Below are positions 8,730-17,472 of a stretch of DNA of 64,000 bases, piece after piece (position 1 is the stretch's first letter; every line of letters starts with the position of its first letter). The stretch is from assembly GCA_026391775.1 (NCBI GenBank), contig JAPLDK010000074.1, forward strand, positions 177,669 to 241,668, written 5' to 3'. Position numbers and translations under genes: made by a program. The notes under the pieces were generated by a model, which did no database searches, had not been told where the DNA came from, and was given only the letters and a program-made list of their open reading frames with translations. Origin of the DNA: Bacteroidota bacterium (GTDB taxonomy: Bacteria; Bacteroidota; Bacteroidia; Bacteroidales; FEN-979).

Positions 8730-10097
8730 TCTTTCCTTCCAAAGTTCCTTAAAACTTTTCGTTGCCACTTTTGGCAATACTCTCCTGGGCCCCCAGAGCT
8801 TTTTTCCAAACCTGTTGATCGTACGGTTTTTCAGTTTGCTTCCGGGCTTATCGAGCATCCATCGGTTCATCATAACCATTCTCCAACCGCTGTTTACTTT
8901 TTTCCAGAAAAAAGAAATGTGTTTCTTTGAAACTGCCTCAGCCCGGTTATGAAGCAGAAGTTCATGTAACGGAATTTTTACGGGACAAACTTCTGTGCAT
9001 TTTCCGCAAAGACTGGAGGCGAAACTGAGGTGATTATATTCTTTGAATCCTTTAAAATGAGGAGAGATCACAGAACCAATAGGGCCAGAATAAACGGCGC
9101 CATAGGTATATCCTCCAACGCTTTTATAAACAGGACATCCGTTCAGGCATGCGCCGCATCGAATACAGGATAAGGCCTTTCTTTGCTCTTTCAATTTCAG
9201 AACATCGGTGCGGTGATTGTCAAGGAGGATCACATACATCTCTTCTGGTCCGTCGATTTCCCATTCCGTTCTTGGCCCAAGCAATATATTGTTATACACG
9301 GTGATATACTGGCCGGTTCCGTGATGGGCAAGAAGCGGAAGGAAAAGGTCAAGGTCATCAAGGGAAGGAATGATCTTTTCAATCCCAACTACAGCAATAT
9401 GAATACGTGGAAACGCAATGGAGAGCAACCCGTTTCCTTCGTTTTCAGTAAGTACAACAGCTCCCATATCAGCTACAAGGAAATTTCCGCCTGTTATTCC
9501 TACATCGGCCCTGATAAATTCTTTACGTAGCTTTTCTCGCACAAACAGGGTTATCTCTTCAGGTTTACTGCTTTCAGGCATGCCGAATTTTTCGTGAAAG
9601 AGCCTGGCAACATCTTCCTTGGATTTATGCATTGCAGGGGTAACTATGTGATAGGGTTTTTCACCTGCAATCTGGACTATGAACTCCCCAAGGTCGGTCT
9701 CAAACACTTCCCTTTTATTCTTTTCAAGCACCTCATTGATCTCTATTTCTTCGGAAATCATAGACTTCTGTTTCACAATGACCTGGGCCTTTGCTTTTTT
9801 AATAATATTCAGGATCTCTTTCTGTGCCTCCTTTTCTCCTGTAGCCCAAATTACCTTACCGCCCCGGCGCTCAAAATTATTCTCAAACTCCACTAAGTAT
9901 TTATCCAGATTGTTGATGACCTTATACTTAATGTTGGCAGCCCTTCTTTTAGCCAGCTCAAGATTTTGGAACTGACTTAGTCCCCGAATTACGGCGGCAT
10001 CATATTTCCCTATGTTAAAATTCAAACGACGCCTTTGTTCCTTGTCAAAAGACCGCTTGCCTGCATCTTCATTAAACTTATGATGTGCCTGGTTCAT
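8706..10097 (-). CDS. lutB: LutB-like lactate utilization iron-sulfur protein (LUD domain plus two 4Fe-4S motifs)
   Basis: 463 aa; LUD domain ADVGITGGNFLVADMGAVVLTENEGNG; CIRCGACLNGCPVY and CGKCTEVCPVKIPLHELLLHNR. Confidence 0.92.
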   Translation of the reverse strand: MNQAHHKFNEDAGKRSFDKEQRRRLNFNIGKYDAAVIRGLSQFQNLELAKRRAANIKYKVINNLDKYLVEFENNFERRGGKVIWATGEKEAQKEILNIIKKAKAQVIVKQKSMISEEIEINEVLEKNKREVFETDLGEFIVQIAGEKPYHIVTPAMHKSKEDVARLFHEKFGMPESSKPEEITLFVREKLRKEFIRADVGITGGNFLVADMGAVVLTENEGNGLLSIAFPRIHIAVVGIEKIIPSLDDLDLFLPLLAHHGTGQYITVYNNILLGPRTEWEIDGPEEMYVILLDNHRTDVLKLKEQRKALSCIRCGACLNGCPVYKSVGGYTYGAVYSGPIGSVISPHFKGFKEYNHLSFASSLCGKCTEVCPVKIPLHELLLHNRAEAVSKKHISFFWKKVNSGWRMVMMNRWMLDKPGSKLKNRTINRFGKKLWGPRRVLPKVATKSFKELWKERSESSQNT

Positions 10098-10105
10098 CCT
10101 TGGAT

Positions 10106-10612
10106 TTATATGATTTGGGATATTTTTTCCACTCTCCTTAAATGCCTTCCTCTCTCAAATTCAGTATCAAGAAAGACCTGCAAATACCTGAGCCCCTGTT
10201 CAGGAGTAAGAAACCTTGCAGGCAATGAAATAATATTTGCATCATTATGCTGCCGGGCAAGCTTCGTGATCTCTTCACTCCAGCATACAGCTGCCCTTAC
10301 CATTCTGTATTTATTAGCCACTATGGCAACACCGTTACCACTTCCGCAGATAATTATACCTCTTTCAAATTCATTTTTGTTAACGGCATCAGCCAGGGGG
10401 TGAATAGGATCAGGATAATCCATTCTCTCCTCTGAAAATGTACCAAAATCTTTTATTATAAATTTCTGTTTTTGAAGATACTCCTTTAAATACTCCTTAA
10501 GTTTATACCCTGCATGATCAGATCCTATTGCAATCTTTTTCAAAGAGTCAAGCATTGTTAATTGTTTTTTTACAAAAGTAATCATAATGAAATCAAAATG
10601 AAGTAAAAGCAA
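10106..10612 (-). CDS. rpiB: Ribose 5-phosphate isomerase B
   Basis: KIAIGSDHAGYKLKEYLKEYL...MDYPDPIHPLADAV...GIIICGSGNGVAIVANKYRMVRAAVCWSEEITKLARQHNDANIISLPARFL. ATG near 10555 (MLDSLKKIAIGSDHAG) is the probable real start. Confidence 0.94.
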   Translation of the reverse strand: MLLLHFDFIMITFVKKQLTMLDSLKKIAIGSDHAGYKLKEYLKEYLQKQKFIIKDFGTFSEERMDYPDPIHPLADAVNKNEFERGIIICGSGNGVAIVANKYRMVRAAVCWSEEITKLARQHNDANIISLPARFLTPEQGLRYLQVFLDTEFERGRHLRRVEKISQII

Positions 10613-10880
10613 AAAATATGCAGTATTATCTGCCTTAAGCTCACAATTTTAAAATTTCAACATTTGATTGTTAATAACCCATTATTTTTGTTGCAAACTT
10701 TTATAAAAATCATATGATTTCCTGTTATTCGCAAGTTTTCAGTTGATAACTAAATTTAAGCAATTGTTTATCAAATTGTGTTAACATGATCCTGGCTATA
10801 AATAAAAAGGTTTTTATACACCTAAAAAGAAACTGACACTTGTTGAAAAACAAAACAAATCACTGTAATACAATAAACTA

Positions 10881-10900
10881 TACTTAAACATGTTTAAGTA
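10881..10900. promoter_or_regulatory. 20-bp perfect palindrome, candidate operator upstream of nadA
   Basis: TACTTAAACATGTTTAAGTA equals its own reverse complement; lies in the AT-rich divergent intergenic region. Confidence 0.5.
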
Positions 10901-11010
10901 ACACTGTTAACTCATGGTTCATTTATTATAATCCAAATTTTTCTAGTTTTTTTAACTAACAATTTCAACAGCTATTATAAATAACAATAAAAAGAATCTT
11001 TATTATTATT

Positions 11011-11949
11011 ATGAAAACTTTCTCAGATCAGAATATTGCCGATAAAATCCTAAAGTTAAAAAAAGAAAAAAATGCTGTGATCCTGGCACATTATTACCAG
11101 GTCCCTGAAATACAAGATATTGCCGATTTTATTGGTGACAGTCTTCAGCTTTCACAAAACGCTAAAAGTACTGATGCTGATATCATTGTCTTTGCGGGCG
11201 TTCATTTTATGGCCGAAACAGCCAAAATTTTATGTCCTCAGAAAAAAGTTATACTGCCCGATCTTGAAGCAGGATGTTCATTGGCAGATTCTTGTCTTCC
11301 TGATCAATTTAAAAAGTTTAAAGAAGAACATCCCGGGCATATTGTTATTTCGTATATTAATTGTTCAGTTCATATCAAAACATTATCAGACGTTATATGC
11401 ACTTCAAGCAATGCGGTAAAAATAGTTGAATCATTTCCAAAAAACCAGAAGATCATTTTTGCCCCGGATAAAAATCTGGGTGGTTATATTAACCAGATCA
11501 CAGGAAGAAATATGGTATTATGGAACGGAAGCTGTGAGGTCCATGATATTATAAAGGCGGAAGAGGTTATTCGGTTAAAAACCTTGCACCCTGATGCAAA
11601 ACTCATTGCACATCCCGAATGCAAGGAAATTATTCTTAAACTGGCCGATTTCATTGGTTCTACTACGGCATTGTTGAATTTTTCCATTAATGACCGGTCA
11701 AATAAGTTCATAGTTGCAACCGAAACCGGCATTCTGCACCAGATGAAAAAGTCATCCCCCCACAAGGAATTTATCATTGTACCAACCGATGAGAAATGTT
11801 CATGTAATGATTGTCCTTACATGAAGCTGAATACGCTCGAAAAGCTGTACCTTAGCATGAAGAATGAAAAACCGGAAATCAGCCTGTCTGCGGAATTAAT
11901 AAAAGCAGCCAGTTTGCCGATACTTAAAATGCTGGAACTTTCTTCATAA
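11011..11949 (+). CDS. nadA: Quinolinate synthase A
   Basis: 312 aa; [92 protein letters not shown]. Confidence 0.96.
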   Translation: MKTFSDQNIADKILKLKKEKNAVILAHYYQVPEIQDIADFIGDSLQLSQNAKSTDADIIVFAGVHFMAETAKILCPQKKVILPDLEAGCSLADSCLPDQFKKFKEEHPGHIVISYINCSVHIKTLSDVICTSSNAVKIVESFPKNQKIIFAPDKNLGGYINQITGRNMVLWNGSCEVHDIIKAEEVIRLKTLHPDAKLIAHPECKEIILKLADFIGSTTALLNFSINDRSNKFIVATETGILHQMKKSSPHKEFIIVPTDEKCSCNDCPYMKLNTLEKLYLSMKNEKPEISLSAELIKAASLPILKMLELSS

Positions 11950-11957
11950 TCAAAACG

Positions 11958-13523
11958 ATGAGTCGATTTCTGAACATTTTTACATGTATTACGCTTGTGT
12001 TTTTTATGGTGCTGGCTTATCCTGCACATGCTCAGAAGAGTGATACAATTTTGAAAAACGGTTATCAGAAATTCACCTATCCCGGCGGCAAACTTTCCAG
12101 TGAAGGTCTGATCAGGGACGGTAAACCCGACGGATACTGGAAGTCATACTTTGAAAACGGGAAAATGAAATCCGAAGGCAACCGTAAGGATTTTGAAATT
12201 GATTCCCTGTGGAAGTTTTATAACGCAGACGGAAAGCTCATCCTTGAGATAACCTATAAAAAAGGAAAGAAAAACGGGATCAGGACAAGTTACCTGGATA
12301 AGGAAACCATAAGGGAAAATTACAAGAACGATGTTAAAGACGGGTATACAAGATATTATTACCCGGACGGAAAGCTTAAACTTGAGATCCCGTTTGTAAA
12401 AAGCGTGGAGCAGGGCTTTGGTAAGGAATATGCGACGGACGGGACTGTTATTACGCTGACGGAATACAAAAAAGGTTTTATTGTCGACAGGCTCAGGATT
12501 AACAGGAGAGACAAAAATAACCTGAAACAGGGTAAATGGTTTTTATTTTATGAAAACGGTATTATCAAACAGGATGGTAACTATCTGGACGACCAGAAAG
12601 ACGGGTATTTTAAGGAATATACGGAAACCGGGGATCTCCTGAAAATCAGTAAATATGTGATGGGGGGGCTTCAGCCCGAGGCAGAAGAGATTGCAAAACT
12701 TAAGGTCAGAAATGAATATTATCCCGACGGGAAGTTAAAAATATCAGCGATGTACCGTAATGAAAGCCCGGAAGGTATATGGAGGGAATATAAACCCGAC
12801 GGAACTATTGAGAAATCGGTCATATACCATAACGGTGTTATTACCGGGGAGGGCAATGTATTGGATGACGGGAATAAGGACGGGCACTGGAAAGAATTTT
12901 TTGCAGATGGTTCTTTGAAGTCTGAAGGCAATTTTGAAGACGGAAAACCGGTAGGGGATTGGAAATTTTATCATCTTAACGGCAAAACGGAACAGATTGG
13001 CAAATTCAATAAACAGGGAAAACCCGATGGCAAATGGAAATGGTTCTACGAGGAAGGCAAACTATTGAGGGAAGAAAATTACCATAATGGCTTAAGGGAT
13101 GGGCTTATGAGTGAATTCGATGAAGAAGGTATACTGATCCAGGAAGGGGAATTTATGAACGGGGAAGAGGATGGGCCCTGGTTCTACCTGACGGGGGACG
13201 ACTATGTTAAAGGAAACTTCAGGGATGGTTTGCGCAGCGGGATGTGGTGTACTTATTCCCTGGTTAAGAATGCTGAAAAAACCGATTCCCTTTTGATGTT
13301 TAAAGGCAATTTTATCGATGACCTCCCCGACGGTAAGCATATCTGGTACTGGGATAACGGAAAGGTTCACGACGAAGGGCTTTTTGTGATGGGAAAGAAA
13401 GAAGGTGACTGGATGATCAATAATTCCGACGGAACGCTGTTCCTTGTTATCACTTACAAAGATGGAGTTGAAACCCGGTTTGATGGTGTCAGGATAAAAC
13501 CCCCGTTCGAAAAGGAGGAATAG
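11958..13523 (+). CDS. Secreted protein with many MORN/YwqK-type repeats
   Basis: 521 aa; signal peptide, repeated YYPDGKLK.., DGxWKEYxxxGxxxxExxxxxGxxxG modules. Confidence 0.88.
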   Translation: MSRFLNIFTCITLVFFMVLAYPAHAQKSDTILKNGYQKFTYPGGKLSSEGLIRDGKPDGYWKSYFENGKMKSEGNRKDFEIDSLWKFYNADGKLILEITYKKGKKNGIRTSYLDKETIRENYKNDVKDGYTRYYYPDGKLKLEIPFVKSVEQGFGKEYATDGTVITLTEYKKGFIVDRLRINRRDKNNLKQGKWFLFYENGIIKQDGNYLDDQKDGYFKEYTETGDLLKISKYVMGGLQPEAEEIAKLKVRNEYYPDGKLKISAMYRNESPEGIWREYKPDGTIEKSVIYHNGVITGEGNVLDDGNKDGHWKEFFADGSLKSEGNFEDGKPVGDWKFYHLNGKTEQIGKFNKQGKPDGKWKWFYEEGKLLREENYHNGLRDGLMSEFDEEGILIQEGEFMNGEEDGPWFYLTGDDYVKGNFRDGLRSGMWCTYSLVKNAEKTDSLLMFKGNFIDDLPDGKHIWYWDNGKVHDEGLFVMGKKEGDWMINNSDGTLFLVITYKDGVETRFDGVRIKPPFEKEE

Positions 13524-13565
13524 AATTCATTCCGGCGGAATTACCGGTGTTTAAATTTAAAGAAG

Positions 13566-14633
13566 ATGGAAAAGAGAAGACCAGGCCAGGGGGGCAGGGG
13601 TAAACCTGAAGGAATCCGAAGGCCAAGGAAGGATGATATTGGCAGGACCGAAAGGCCTGAAAGAAGGGACAAACCGGAAGGAAAACCTTGGGCAGAACGC
13701 AGGCCCAGGAGAGAAGATACAGGTAAGACTGAAAGGCCTGAAAGAAGGGACAAACCGGAAGGAAAACCTTGGGCAGAACGCAGGCCCAGGAGAGAAGATA
13801 CAGGTAAGACTGAAAGGCCTGAAAGAAGGGATAAACCGGAAGGAAAACCTTGGGAGGAACGAAAACCCAAAGAATACGGAAAATCCAAACCTTACAAAAA
13901 AGAATCCCCGAAAGAAGATCTTATAAGGCTTAACAAATACATTTCCAATTCCGGAGTATGTTCCAGGCGCGAAGCGGATAAACTCATACTTGCCGGGGTT
14001 GTCCGGGTTAACGGCAAGGTTGTGACTGAGCTCGGAAGTAAAGTATCGCCCGGCGATAAAGTACAATACGAGGAACAAACCATAAGCAAAGAAAGAACAA
14101 AATATATCCTGTTGAATAAACCCAAAGGTTATATCACTACCGTTGACGACCCGGAGAAAAGAAAAACTGTCATGAGCCTTATTGAGGGAGCCTGCAAGGA
14201 AAGGGTATATCCGGTGGGCCGGCTTGACAGAAACACAACCGGATTGTTGTTATTCACAAACGACGGAAATATCGCTAAAAAACTGACTCATCCGAAGTAT
14301 GGGATAAAAAAGATCTATCATGTTGAACTGGAGAAATCATTGACAAAGACCGACCTTGATAAAATCAGGGAAGGGCTGGATCTTGAAGATGGGATGGTTG
14401 AAGTTGACAAGATAGAATATATCGAAGGCACCAAATCAAAGAAAGAACTGGGCGTGGAATTACATTCAGGCAAGAACCGTGTTATCAGGAGGATTTTTGA
14501 GCACCTGGATTACAAGATCACACGACTCGACAGGGTTTATTATGCTGGGCTGACCAAGAAAAACCTTCCCCGTGGCCACTGGCGTATTCTGGATGAACAC
14601 GAAGTCAATATGTTAAAAATGATAAGTTCCTGA
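13566..14633 (+). CDS. S4-domain RNA pseudouridine synthase (RsuA/RluB family) with repetitive basic N-terminal extension
   Basis: 355 aa; IRLNKYISNSGVCSRREADKLI (S4); VYPVGRLDRNTTGLLLFTNDG catalytic motif; HSGKNRVIRRIFEHL. Confidence 0.94.
   Translation: MEKRRPGQGGRGKPEGIRRPRKDDIGRTERPERRDKPEGKPWAERRPRREDTGKTERPERRDKPEGKPWAERRPRREDTGKTERPERRDKPEGKPWEERKPKEYGKSKPYKKESPKEDLIRLNKYISNSGVCSRREADKLILAGVVRVNGKVVTELGSKVSPGDKVQYEEQTISKERTKYILLNKPKGYITTVDDPEKRKTVMSLIEGACKERVYPVGRLDRNTTGLLLFTNDGNIAKKLTHPKYGIKKIYHVELEKSLTKTDLDKIREGLDLEDGMVEVDKIEYIEGTKSKKELGVELHSGKNRVIRRIFEHLDYKITRLDRVYYAGLTKKNLPRGHWRILDEHEVNMLKMISS
13648..13872 (+). repeat. 81-bp in-frame tandem repeat (~3 copies) encoding (TGKTERPERRDKPEGKPWAERRPRRED)n
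   Basis: AAAGGCCTG recurs at 13651, 13732 and 13813, exactly 81 bp apart; second and third units are near-identical. Confidence 0.93.
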
Positions 14634-14652
14634 ACTAACTCCTTTGAACAGA

Positions 14653-15480
14653 ATGAGCCCAATCAGTATTTTCATTGTAGAAGACGAACTGTTAATTTCC
14701 GCCAGCCTGAAATCCCAGTTACAGACCTTTGGTTATGAGGTGCTTGGTTCCAGTACTAAGGGAGAACAGTGTATCGGAGAAATAGAAAGACTTTCCAAGG
14801 AAGGCAAGGAGCCGGAAATCGTTCTTATGGACATACATCTTCGCGGAGAGATCGACGGAATAGAAACTGCGAGAAGACTGGTCGACATATTCAACTGTGC
14901 TATTATCTTTCTTACGGGTCAGAGTTCGAAAGAAATTTATGAGCGCTCCTTTAAGATCAAACCATTTGGGTATCTGCTGAAACCCATTGACATGGAACAA
15001 ACCAAAATGACTATTGAAATTGCCGCCTACCAGAGAAATCTTGAAATTGAAAACCTTGTTTACCAGCAGCAGCTTGAAGTCCTGCTTGAGGCAAGAAAGC
15101 GTGAAAATGATGAGATTATGGCAATGTACCAGACAATGATTAACAATTCCATTGTAGGAATGACTCTCACCCAGGACGATAAAATAGTATTTGCCAATCA
15201 ACATATTTCTGAAATTCTTGGTTTTAAAATGGAAGAGCTTACCGGGTTTAGTGTTCAGAGCCTCTTTGAATTTGTACACCCGGATGATAAAATAACAATA
15301 ATATCAAAAATGGTGTCAAGGCTGAACGGGATGGACGTCCCCAATGTAATCAGATTCAGGCTGTTGCGTAACGATGGAACAGTGCATAATCTTGAATCGT
15401 ATGCAAAGCTGATCCAATATAAAGGACGGCCGGCGATTCACCAGATCTATTTCGACACCACTCCTTTTCAGGAGCCCTAA
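14653..15480 (+). CDS. Response regulator with PAS domain
   Basis: FIVEDELLISASLKSQL...EIVLMDIHLRGEIDGIETARRL...GYLLKPID receiver; C-terminal PAS (NNSIVGMTLTQDDKIVFANQHISEILGFKMEELTGF). ORF track TTG start 14644; ATG at 14653. Confidence 0.9.
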   Translation: MSPISIFIVEDELLISASLKSQLQTFGYEVLGSSTKGEQCIGEIERLSKEGKEPEIVLMDIHLRGEIDGIETARRLVDIFNCAIIFLTGQSSKEIYERSFKIKPFGYLLKPIDMEQTKMTIEIAAYQRNLEIENLVYQQQLEVLLEARKRENDEIMAMYQTMINNSIVGMTLTQDDKIVFANQHISEILGFKMEELTGFSVQSLFEFVHPDDKITIISKMVSRLNGMDVPNVIRFRLLRNDGTVHNLESYAKLIQYKGRPAIHQIYFDTTPFQEP

Positions 15481-15518
15481 AAAGGAAAAGAGAGTTAAAC
15501 AAACCTTACCAATAAACC

Positions 15519-17462
15519 ATGAAAAAAATCCTGATCATCGTATCAATGATATTGTTCATCATGAATATTCATGCCGGACCCATCCAGGATCTTATTGCTA
15601 AAGCAGGAGACGCTTCACAATATCCAAATGATGCCCAGTTGGTTATTTTTGACAGCACTTTGGTGAATATGCAGGAGAGTGGCCTTACTTATGTGGTCAG
15701 TCACACCCTCTCAAAGGTGCTGAATTCAAAAGGCGCCCTTGATTTGAGCGTGATCAAATTTGGCTATGATCCATTATCGGCCTATATTGAATTCCGCATG
15801 GTGAACATTTACAGGAAAGACGGAAGGGTTACCAGTATCGACTTAAAAAATGTGATGGATTATCCCGCCCCGGCAAGAGCCATTTATTGGGGCGCAAGGG
15901 AAAAAATGATAGCAGTTGGCAGGCTGGATCCCGGCGATGCCGTAGAAGTTATACTATTCAGAAAAGGCTTTACATATGCCCTGCTGCAGGACGACGATGA
16001 CAAATATATACCGCCAATGCGGGGCCATTTTTACGATATTGTGGATTTCTTTGATGCAAATCCTGTAAAAGAAAAAGTCTACAGGGTTGATATTCCAAAG
16101 TCCAAGACCCTTCAGTTTCAGGTATACAACGGGGAAGCCCAGGTTTCATCATGGATAGAAAAGAATAAAATCATTTATACTTTTTCCAAAAAGGATATGG
16201 TTCCATTTAAAAGCGAACCTAAAATGGTCGCTTTATCCGACGTGGCCCCAAAATTATTACTTTCGACCAGTCCCGACTGGCAAACAAAATCGCTTTGGTT
16301 TTACAAGGTGAATGAGGATTTCGGAAGTTTTGACTCGACACCCGAGATCAAAGCCAAGGTAGACGAGATCCTTAAAGGTGCCAAAAACGAACAGGATTCA
16401 ATTGCCAGACTCACCCATTGGTGTGCCGATGAAATCAGGTATTCCGGGATCTCGATGGGTTGCGGGGAAGGATTCACGCTTCACAAAGGCTCGATGACCT
16501 TTACAGACCGATGCGGTGTTTGCAAAGATAAGGCCGGGATGCTTATCACCATGTTGAGAGCGGCAGGATTTAAGTCGTATCCTTCTATGACCATGGCAGG
16601 ATCCAGGATCGATTACATCCCGGCCGATCAATTCAACCACTGTGTTACTGTCGTTAAATTGCGTAACGGAAAATACAAATTACTCGACCCCACCTGGGTA
16701 CCATTCATCAGGGAACTGTGGTCAAGTGCTGAGCAGCAGCAGCAGTACCTGATGGGGATTCCCGAAGGAGCCGATCTTGGCACGACCGGGGGATCAGATC
16801 CTGCAAACCATTTCATTAAAATTGAAGGCAACACCGAGTTGCTGACCGACGGCTGCCTGAAAGGCAGTTTTGCTATACAGGCCGAGGGGCAAAGCGATGC
16901 AGCCGTGAGAGGGCTTCTGAAAAATTACCCCCAATCAATATGGTTTCAGAATGTGGAAAAAGAAATTCTGAAACTCTGGCCCCAGGCCATTGTAACAAAA
17001 GTTAATTATACGGATCCCATAAACTACAAGGAAAGCAGCGAAAAAATCAACATAGAATTCATTATTCCCGGCTTTGCTTCAGTCAGCGGAAAAACCCTGC
17101 TGTTTACACCGCTTTCCGCTGCCGGGATATTCAAAGCTTTCCAGGGACAACTTGGTTTTGATACCGATCTTGCCGAACGCAAATATCCCTTCAGGGATCG
17201 TTGTTCAAGGCAGGTAAGCATATATGAAACGATGAAACTTCCAGCCAACAGTAAGACCGTCAGGGTACCTGCTTCATTGAATCCAGGAGGCAATGCCGCC
17301 AGCTATAAAGGTGGATATACACTGAACAGTAATACCCTGGAATTCATTTCCAATGCTGTATTTAGCAAAAGGATCTATGAAGCATCCGACTGGCCGGAAT
17401 TCAAGGCTAGCGTTGAAGCTCAGAATAAGTTTTCGGAAACAGCAGTCGTTATAGAATTGTAA
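15519..17462 (+). CDS. DUF3857/transglutaminase-like domain protein (catalytic triad intact)
   Basis: 647 aa; signal peptide, DUF3857 N-domain, CGVCKDKAGML...FNHCVTV...LLDPTW give Cys, His and Asp. Confidence 0.9.
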   Translation: MKKILIIVSMILFIMNIHAGPIQDLIAKAGDASQYPNDAQLVIFDSTLVNMQESGLTYVVSHTLSKVLNSKGALDLSVIKFGYDPLSAYIEFRMVNIYRKDGRVTSIDLKNVMDYPAPARAIYWGAREKMIAVGRLDPGDAVEVILFRKGFTYALLQDDDDKYIPPMRGHFYDIVDFFDANPVKEKVYRVDIPKSKTLQFQVYNGEAQVSSWIEKNKIIYTFSKKDMVPFKSEPKMVALSDVAPKLLLSTSPDWQTKSLWFYKVNEDFGSFDSTPEIKAKVDEILKGAKNEQDSIARLTHWCADEIRYSGISMGCGEGFTLHKGSMTFTDRCGVCKDKAGMLITMLRAAGFKSYPSMTMAGSRIDYIPADQFNHCVTVVKLRNGKYKLLDPTWVPFIRELWSSAEQQQQYLMGIPEGADLGTTGGSDPANHFIKIEGNTELLTDGCLKGSFAIQAEGQSDAAVRGLLKNYPQSIWFQNVEKEILKLWPQAIVTKVNYTDPINYKESSEKINIEFIIPGFASVSGKTLLFTPLSAAGIFKAFQGQLGFDTDLAERKYPFRDRCSRQVSIYETMKLPANSKTVRVPASLNPGGNAASYKGGYTLNSNTLEFISNAVFSKRIYEASDWPEFKASVEAQNKFSETAVVIEL

Positions 17463-17472
17463 TCCATTGAAT

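Noticed and set aside
10613-11010. Confident oriC call
   Set aside because: The DnaA-box-like words are weak and scattered, no dnaA or parAB is nearby, and GC skew of the replicon cannot be assessed from this window.
11958-13523. YwqK-type repeats suggesting a toxin-antitoxin antitoxin
   Set aside because: The protein has a signal peptide and MORN-like repeats and no toxin gene is adjacent, so a toxin-antitoxin role is unsupported.
13557-14078. 173-aa and 115-aa minus-strand ORFs with striking repeats
   Set aside because: Their repeats are just the antisense of the 81-bp coding tandem repeat in the pseudouridine synthase gene.
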